DNA from: CAHJXF01 sp038225855
GTDB taxonomy: Bacteria > Pseudomonadota > Gammaproteobacteria > Burkholderiales > Burkholderiaceae_D
Assembly: GCA_038225855.1 (NCBI GenBank)
Contig: JBBRQU010000017.1
Span: forward strand, 1 to 64,000
Length of the DNA stretch: 64,000 bases
Direction of reading: 5' to 3'
Part shown: one piece after another, positions 59,340 to 64,000 of the stretch
Numbering within the stretch: the stretch's first letter is position 1
Layout: each line of letters opens with the position of its first letter
Program-made: the position numbers and the translations under genes
The notes under the pieces: generated by a model
Seen by the model: only the letters and a program-made list of their open reading frames with translations
Database searches by the model: none
What the model was told of the DNA's origin: nothing

Positions 59340-60074
59340 CTACGAGGAGACTTTCGAAACACACGATGCCGCTATCCAATCGTTCGCAGGCAACACCGTT
59401 TTAAACGTTGCCGTGATCGGAACAATACAAGTGCTTTCCAGCGACTTGCGGGAGTTGAATTGCGTCGCAACGAATATCAATTCAAGATTCTCCACCCGCA
59501 ATGCCTTCTCGAGAAATAGATCGTCGCTGATGTAATCGGCATCCATCTCACAGGCGACGGCGCCTGGTTTTGGGATTTCTGAAGCGCAGGCGTGCTTGCG
59601 CGGCGAGAAAGCGATCATCTCCGAACCCGCGGACCCTCCAGACACGACGATAGGATGAGCGGGTTCCTTCGGCGCTATCTGCAAATGCGTGTCCGTCCGC
59701 GTCAGTGATGCAAAGCTGAACCATTCTTGTCGATACGTATCCGTACCGATCTTGATGAACACGGTTACCGAGCGAATGATCGCGTTGCGCCCGGCATCAC
59801 CGCCATTGGTGAAACTGACCTGGCCAGCGACACGAGTGCTGGTGAAACCGGATGCGTTTTTGTCGAAAAAGATATAAACCGTATCCGGATGATATAGAGC
59901 GACATCGGCGCCACGCAAAAAGCTCAATAATTGAAAGATACTCGTGGAAACCGCGATAAAGAATGCGGCGCCAGCCAGCAAGTCGGTCTTGCGAATGACG
60001 ACGAGGCCCAAAAACCTGAACCATTTCTCCGGTGGTACATCCACCGCAGGATTCTGATCGGGTGTGTCGCCCAT
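59340..60074 (-). CDS. Unrecognised membrane-anchored protein
   Basis: A 244-residue protein. A short cytoplasmic N-terminus (MGDTPDQNPAVDVPPEKWFR) is followed by one transmembrane segment at about 33-52 (LLAGAAFFIAVSTSIFQLLS). The rest is a predicted beta-rich extracytoplasmic domain with VAGQVSFTNGGDAGRNAIIR and VSGGSAGSEMIAFSPR, and three or four Cys residues. It looks like an immunoglobulin-like or similar sandwich fold. It is the last gene of the minus-strand group containing the ATP-grasp ligase, but membership of that unit is only by direction. Confidence 0.65.
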   Translation of the reverse strand: MGDTPDQNPAVDVPPEKWFRFLGLVVIRKTDLLAGAAFFIAVSTSIFQLLSFLRGADVALYHPDTVYIFFDKNASGFTSTRVAGQVSFTNGGDAGRNAIIRSVTVFIKIGTDTYRQEWFSFASLTRTDTHLQIAPKEPAHPIVVSGGSAGSEMIAFSPRKHACASEIPKPGAVACEMDADYISDDLFLEKALRVENLELIFVATQFNSRKSLESTCIVPITATFKTVLPANDWIAASCVSKVSS

Positions 60075-60115
60075 CGTGAACGCCGGTAGTCGTCGAGGGC
60101 CGATTCGATCCGCGC

Positions 60116-60502
60116 TTATTTCTTTCCAGCCGGAGCGGCTACAACCTCTGGTTGCGCTCGCTTGGCGCTCACATCGTGGGCGTCGACGCCTGATTCAGCA
60201 GTGGAGTCCGGCAAGTCGCCATACCTCTGCGTGCAATTGCGGTAATCAGCGCCGGCTTTCAAGCTCGGCACTTTCTTTGCATGACGCTGGATATTTCGAC
60301 ATTGCAATAACGACAATGAATCCGGCATAACGATACCGCGTGGAGGAACGTAGCCTGGAGCTACATTGCTGATTGCCGCACCGGGCGCCAACCTTGCACT
60401 CGAAGAACCGAAATCGTTTGGCGGCGTCTGACTTGAATTGACTTGGGCAACACTTGCGTTCGCCGCTTGAATCAAAAAGACAAAGGCAAGAAGTTTGACC
60501 AT
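60116..60502 (-). CDS. Small exported protein
   Basis: A 128-residue product with a cleavable signal (MVKLLAFVFLIQAANASVAQ). The mature part is Pro/Ser-rich (QTPPNDFGSSSARLAPGAAI), has LQCRNIQRHAKKVPS and YRNCTQRYGDL with two Cys, and ends KRAQPEVVAAPAGKK. The upstream frame to 60610 is not protein-like, and the signal marks 60502. I do not recognise a family. It lies between the ATP-grasp gene and the membrane-protein gene on the minus strand. Confidence 0.6.
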   Translation of the reverse strand: MVKLLAFVFLIQAANASVAQVNSSQTPPNDFGSSSARLAPGAAISNVAPGYVPPRGIVMPDSLSLLQCRNIQRHAKKVPSLKAGADYRNCTQRYGDLPDSTAESGVDAHDVSAKRAQPEVVAAPAGKK

Positions 60503-60711
60503 TTCGTAACTCCATGCTCGGGCGCGTCGACAATGCGCTTCCCGGTCGAGAATGTTACCTCCAAACACATCACGCACACACGCGAAGTTCCTGGTCGCTG
60601 GTGCTTCCACTAACGTGGCATTGCGAGGTCGCCATCAACCGCATGACGTGACGGCGCCTTTCCATGGTAGTAACCAATCGGTAACTTCCCGTGGCCGCCC
60701 GTCTTCAACGT

Positions 60712-61722
60712 CTACGCCGTGTTGCCAACGCGAGGCGCGTCCCCACGGCGAACCTCCGTTCGCTGGTTGTTCACCAGAGCTTTTGCCAACGCTGCGGCGA
60801 TCGGCTGGCCTGTCGCGCGCTCGATATAGAGAAATTGTCCGGCGGGATTGATTTCCAGAAACACGTAACGCCCGTCCGGGGTGAGACGCAGGTCGATGAC
60901 TCCGTAGACGAGGCCAAGGCGCTCCATCAGTCGAGACAATTTTTCAGCGACCTTTGCCGGCAACTCGTGCGCTTCATATTTCACATCGACATTCATGCGC
61001 ACGTCATCGGGATATTCCGCCTGACGCACGTCGGCGGCCGCGGTGTAGAAGTTGCCGCCGATGGCGGTCACCCGCAAATCTGCAACTGCCGCTACATGCC
61101 GCTGGAAGATCACCGGCGCGTACGCGACTGAATCGGCGACTGCTTCATCCTGCGATTTCGAACGTCGCGTCTCGCGCCAACTGTCTGGCAAGGCGATGAA
61201 CTGCTTGTAGATGACGTCGCCGGCGTGCGCTCCCCAGAAGGCCCGCGCCTCCTCGACGCTGTTGGCCATCAGCGTCGGCGGGATTTCCAAACCGATTTCC
61301 TGTGCCACAGCGAGTTGGTAGGGTTTGTGGGACGCCACGGCATCGCGCGAAGGGATATTGATCCAAGACGCGTCGAGGGATTGAAAAAGCCCCTGAAACG
61401 CGGTCATCGCCTCCGACGCCGCGAAACGCTGTTGGGTGGAATTCATGCCGGCCGGCGGGCGGAACGGTTGTGGACGCCGCCACCAAACGGCACGGACGCT
61501 ATCGAGGTCAAGCATCCCGCCGCCACGCCGGCGCAACTCGAATCGTCGCTTGCTGCCCTCGAACGCCATCGATAGCGCCAGTCGGGCGGGAAACTCGGAT
61601 AGATCCACGAGTTCGGCGCGGGCTCCAAGATCTGCCAATGCAGCCATCACCGCCTGAGCATGCACATCAGAGATTGCCGACAGGATCAGAACGGTCATAT
61701 CCATGTCCAGAGCAAGGTCCAC
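60712..61722 (-). CDS. ATP-grasp ligase, MvdC/MvdD type (graspetide/microviridin-type peptide cyclase)
   Basis: A 336-residue enzyme. The N-terminal domain reads MTVLILSAISDVHAQAVMAA, then AELVDLSEFPARLALSM and VWWRRPQPFRPP, as in MvdC/MvdD proteins. The ATP-grasp part has INIPSRDAVASHKPYQLAVA, GDVIYKQFI, VYGVIDLRLTPDGRYVFLEI and NPAGQFLYIERATGQPIAAA; the E-I-N-P-x-G-Q motif is the metal site. Such ligases activate Asp/Glu side chains with ATP to form macrolactones or macrolactams in precursor peptides. A GTG at 61722 with AGGAG six bases upstream is chosen; ATG 61746 and 61704 are in frame. It starts about 62 bases after the candidate precursor gene. Confidence 0.88.
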   Translation of the reverse strand: MDLALDMDMTVLILSAISDVHAQAVMAALADLGARAELVDLSEFPARLALSMAFEGSKRRFELRRRGGGMLDLDSVRAVWWRRPQPFRPPAGMNSTQQRFAASEAMTAFQGLFQSLDASWINIPSRDAVASHKPYQLAVAQEIGLEIPPTLMANSVEEARAFWGAHAGDVIYKQFIALPDSWRETRRSKSQDEAVADSVAYAPVIFQRHVAAVADLRVTAIGGNFYTAAADVRQAEYPDDVRMNVDVKYEAHELPAKVAEKLSRLMERLGLVYGVIDLRLTPDGRYVFLEINPAGQFLYIERATGQPIAAALAKALVNNQRTEVRRGDAPRVGNTA

Positions 61723-61783
61723 ATTCCGCTCCTGACGGACCGACATTCGCCCGGCCAGTTGTCAGGATTCGTCGCGCAATCGT

Positions 61784-62349
61784 TCAATAGAAATCATTCG
61801 GAGGGTGCTTGTCTCGCCAGCCGGAATATTCCGGGTCATCGATGTAGGGGGACGTTCGAATGCCTTGCAGCGCTTGATGCGGATTCGCCAGGGCGAAGGG
61901 CGCAAGTCCGCCGCCTGCCTGAACCGGACCCCGGCCCCAATTCGCGAAACCTTGGCCTTCTACCAGCGTCGACGGCGGGTCCGACCAGGCTTTGGGGTCC
62001 AGCAGAGGCTTGGGAATGCGATCCCACCAGGGACTCTTGTCGATCCAGGGCGCTTTGTCTCCCCACGGCGGCTTGGGTTGCTGTCCCCAACCCGAGGATG
62101 CATTCGCCGGGATGTTCGATGAGTCGACATCGACGCGCACAATCGTCTGACCGACTGAAGTCCCGAGCACCGCATGCCCCTTCACTGACGCAATCTCCAG
62201 CGTCAATGCGGTCGAGTCTTGCAGGGTCAAGACGAATTTCTTCGCTTCGCTCGACTGCGCCAGCGTCCCGACCAGACTGACAGTCCCCCCACCGACGAAG
62301 CTGGCGCTTCTTTGAGCAGGGTTTCAAATGATTTTACCTGGCTGTTCAT
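61784..62349 (-). CDS. Candidate graspetide precursor with Trp/Asp/Lys repeat core, one frameshift
   Basis: From ATG 62349 (AGGGAG ribosome-binding site) the protein starts MNSQVKSFETLLKEAPASSV. It leaves frame at a six-G run (six C at 62285-62290 on the plus strand); adding one G continues into GTVSLVGTLAQSSEAKKF and the long frame to 61784. The joined product is 188 residues. Residues 23-85 look like a folded beta domain (TLQDSTALTLEIASVKGHAV). Residues 94-111 are three tandem hexads, PPWGDK, APWIDK and SPWWDR, then IPKPLLDPKAWSDPP. Lys and Asp at fixed spacing are the side chains an ATP-grasp ligase would join. As written, the first frame stops after about 40 residues. The role is inferred from position and composition. 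Confidence 0.6.
61973..62080 (-). other. Candidate core region of the graspetide precursor
   Basis: This stretch encodes three tandem hexapeptides with the consensus P-W-x-D-K/R (62054-62071, 62036-62053, 62018-62035) and a degenerate fourth part, LDPKAWSDPP. Every unit holds one Trp, one Asp and one Lys or Arg. Ring formation between Lys and Asp is possible in principle. Confidence 0.5.
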
Positions 62350-62391
62350 CCTTGACTCCCTTTCGAATTGCAAGACCACATGCGGATGGAT

Positions 62392-63117
62392 CTAGTCGAG
62401 TGGTTCGCCGTGCAGCTTTTCGCACTGATGAAGCCGGGCGATTGCAGCGGCCAACGCTCGTCTGAATGCCTCGGGACTCGGAAAGTCTCCCGGGCTGAGG
62501 TTGTCACGTTGATCGCGCAGGAGGGCGCAGGGATCGGGTTGCGGGATACCGTAAGCCGCGATCGCCAGTGCCGACACGTTTGGCGGCACAGTCACCGTCC
62601 TCGCAGACACAGTCACGTTCTTGATGAATGCCAGCCATGATGCGAATTCGCCGAAGCCGTCGATCAAGACCTTGGCGGTGGCGACCACGGGGCTGCTGCT
62701 CGTTGTCGTCGAAACGAATGTGGCTGGCGGACCGGCCCAGGCGCCGTTGGGTGTTGCCGACGCGATAGGCGTGTCTGCAAATACTTCATCCCTGTCAGTT
62801 GAAAATGCAACGGTCGTCAGGCCGACCGAACCTCCCCCGCCCCCTCCTTTGGGGACGTACCACGCCGTCGCAAAGAAGGTCGCATCGTCAGAGGGCGCGC
62901 CAAACGTCACAGCCGACGTGCCCACGATGATCCTGTTGGTATGCCAGAATAGAAAATTGTATTTCGTTTCCGTCGATCCCGAATTGGCGGCAATAATCTC
63001 AGGAGGCGCGTCAAGCGTCACCGAAGCGTTACGGGCAACCGGAACGCTGCCCGATAACGTATTCGGCACTTCAGCTCTGTCAGGATATTGACGTGAGGAA
63101 AGTATCATCGTAGGCAT
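62392..63117 (-). CDS. Unrecognised protein upstream of the candidate graspetide precursor
   Basis: A 241-residue protein beginning MPTMILSSRQYPDRAEVPNT. The first 150 residues look like a beta-sandwich (VPVARNASVTLDAPPEIIAA, YNFLFWHTNRIIVG, FFATAWYVPKGGGGGGSVGL) with a Gly run; the last 50 are helical (AFRRALAAAIARLHQCEKLH). No signal peptide, motif or known family is seen. GGAG precedes the ATG. It lies 42 bases before the candidate precursor gene and probably heads that transcript. It could be a partner, transporter-linked or target protein; I cannot say which. Confidence 0.65.
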   Translation of the reverse strand: MPTMILSSRQYPDRAEVPNTLSGSVPVARNASVTLDAPPEIIAANSGSTETKYNFLFWHTNRIIVGTSAVTFGAPSDDATFFATAWYVPKGGGGGGSVGLTTVAFSTDRDEVFADTPIASATPNGAWAGPPATFVSTTTSSSPVVATAKVLIDGFGEFASWLAFIKNVTVSARTVTVPPNVSALAIAAYGIPQPDPCALLRDQRDNLSPGDFPSPEAFRRALAAAIARLHQCEKLHGEPLD

Positions 63118-63442
63118 TGAACGATCTCCATATAATATTTACGAGACGCCGTCGAAGGATTCGAGATAACACTGTCTTGATGCAATTAAGACGAGTTTGT
63201 TTATCTCCTGCCGTCCTGCTTACCGACTTAAACGCATTGAGACCGACGGACCGGACATCGATGGCTAGACATTAGCCCCCTGCCGCACAGCGCGTCGGAT
63301 TCCTCGTATGTGGTTAGGGCGCCCCGTAGCAAAACCACGCGCATCGATGTGTTATTACTGTTGTGGCAGACAGCGATGCGGCGTGCCGGAAACTGGCCCT
63401 GTTGGATTCGCATATGCCTTCCGCCAGCGGAGACCGGCCGAC
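63118..63442. promoter_or_regulatory. Divergent intergenic region between the graspetide-type cluster and the ECF sigma gene
   Basis: This 325-base gap has no credible gene. It is AT-richer than its surroundings near 63125-63210 and must hold the promoters for the minus-strand cluster and the ECF sigma gene. A repeated TATAATATT-like stretch lies at 63130-63140, close to the minus-strand start. No operator could be identified with confidence. Confidence 0.35.
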
Positions 63443-63994
63443 ATGAACGATCTGACCACGCTGCTCGATGGCGCGAAGCAAGGTGACAATGCCGCCGTCG
63501 ACCAACTGTTTGCCGCCATGTACCCGGAATTGCGCCAATTCGCCCATGCGCGGCTGAGACACAGCGAGCAGATCACACTCCTCGACACCACGTCGCTGGT
63601 GCACGAGTCCTATCTACGGTTTCTCAAAGCCGGGCGCGTTGAGGTCAAAGACCAGTCTCATTTCCTTGCCTACGCATCCTGCGTGATGCGTTCCGTCATT
63701 GTCGATCTCGTAAGACAGCGTCGAACGGACCGCCGTGGGGGAGGCGAAATCCACGTGACGCTCGATACCGGCATCGCCGAATCCGCGCACGTTTCGGAGG
63801 ACGAAATCCTGCAGATCAACGAAGCGTTGGACGACCTCGCCAAAGTCGATGCGCGCATGGTCAAAGTCGTGGAAATGCGCTATTTCGCCGGCTTGCACGA
63901 GCAGGATATCGCCGCGTCGCTGGGCGTGACCGAGCGCACCGTGCGACGCGACTGGGAGAAGGCGCGGCTGCTGCTGCGTGAGGCGCTTGAGTAG
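63443..63994 (+). CDS. ECF-type RNA polymerase sigma factor (sigma-70 ECF-like)
   Basis: A 183-residue sigma factor starting MNDLTTLLDGAKQGDNAAVD. Region 2 covers MYPELRQFAHARLRHSEQIT and TSLVHESYLRFL; region 4 covers VKVVEMRYFAGLHEQDIAAS and LGVTERTVRRDWEKARLLLR. This is the subtype often encoded just before a serine/threonine protein kinase gene rather than an anti-sigma factor. The window ends 6 bases after its stop, so the partner is not visible. Its divergent position suggests it may act on the graspetide-type cluster; this is inference. Confidence 0.9.
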   Translation: MNDLTTLLDGAKQGDNAAVDQLFAAMYPELRQFAHARLRHSEQITLLDTTSLVHESYLRFLKAGRVEVKDQSHFLAYASCVMRSVIVDLVRQRRTDRRGGGEIHVTLDTGIAESAHVSEDEILQINEALDDLAKVDARMVKVVEMRYFAGLHEQDIAASLGVTERTVRRDWEKARLLLREALE

Positions 63995-64000
63995 TCGTCT

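Overview
The window is 64 kb of high-GC chromosome from a heterotrophic betaproteobacterium, most likely Burkholderiales or a close relative. This is inferred from gene order: rpsP-rimM-trmD-rplS followed by a CoA pyrophosphatase and a CobD/CbiB-like gene; dapA-bamC-MBL hydrolase; and PHP phosphatase-Sua5-M50 protease-trpS. Phasins, a leucine/isovalerate (liu) locus and a BamC lipoprotein fit the same group. There are no rRNAs and one tRNA. I ran no database search; family calls rest on motifs read by eye.

Layout. 1-1044: a decayed IS3-type transposase end and a VapBC-like toxin-antitoxin pair. 1104-12132: housekeeping genes (CobD/CbiB family, NUDIX, rplS, trmD, rimM, rpsP, YaeQ, a phasin, fumC, a frameshifted DUF218 gene, GlcG/HbpS, prpE, NlpC/P60). 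12208-13383: tRNA-Ser(CGA) followed by an AT-richer scar with an integrase stub, a frameshifted MazF-type toxin with its antitoxin, and a membrane-protein remnant. 13472-21511: an oxidoreductase, a HpaI-type aldolase and the leucine/isovalerate degradation genes (HMG-CoA lyase, methylcrotonyl-CoA carboxylase alpha and beta, isovaleryl-CoA dehydrogenase). 21671-35004: an Mrr-type nuclease and a lipid block (enoyl-CoA hydratase, hydrolase, FadD, a self-sufficient CYP102-type P450, a wax ester/triacylglycerol synthase, phasins, a TetR regulator, a lipase-like hydrolase). 35043-48607: conserved housekeeping genes (slyD, roxA, MBL hydrolase, bamC, dapA, trpS, M50 protease, Sua5/YciO, PHP) and an acyl-CoA synthetase.

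Two regions look like accessory systems. At 50366-59315 six co-directional, tightly packed genes encode a di-haem c-type cytochrome lipoprotein, a GMC oxidoreductase, two unrecognised proteins, a DyP-type peroxidase and a catalase-like haem protein; this looks like one oxidative pathway. At 59340-63117 a minus-strand cluster holds an MvdC/MvdD-type ATP-grasp ligase (the enzyme class that closes rings in graspetides/microviridins). It lies directly after a gene whose product contains three tandem P-W-x-D-K/R hexads rich in Lys and Asp. I read this as a candidate new graspetide locus with an unusual precursor, next to a divergent ECF sigma factor gene at the window edge.

Palindromic intergenic repeats of two families occur at about eight places. 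Three genes (DUF218 protein, MazF, candidate graspetide precursor) each carry a single frameshift, two of them exactly at simple-sequence runs. Decay, slippage or assembly error are all possible and should be separated by read-level checks.
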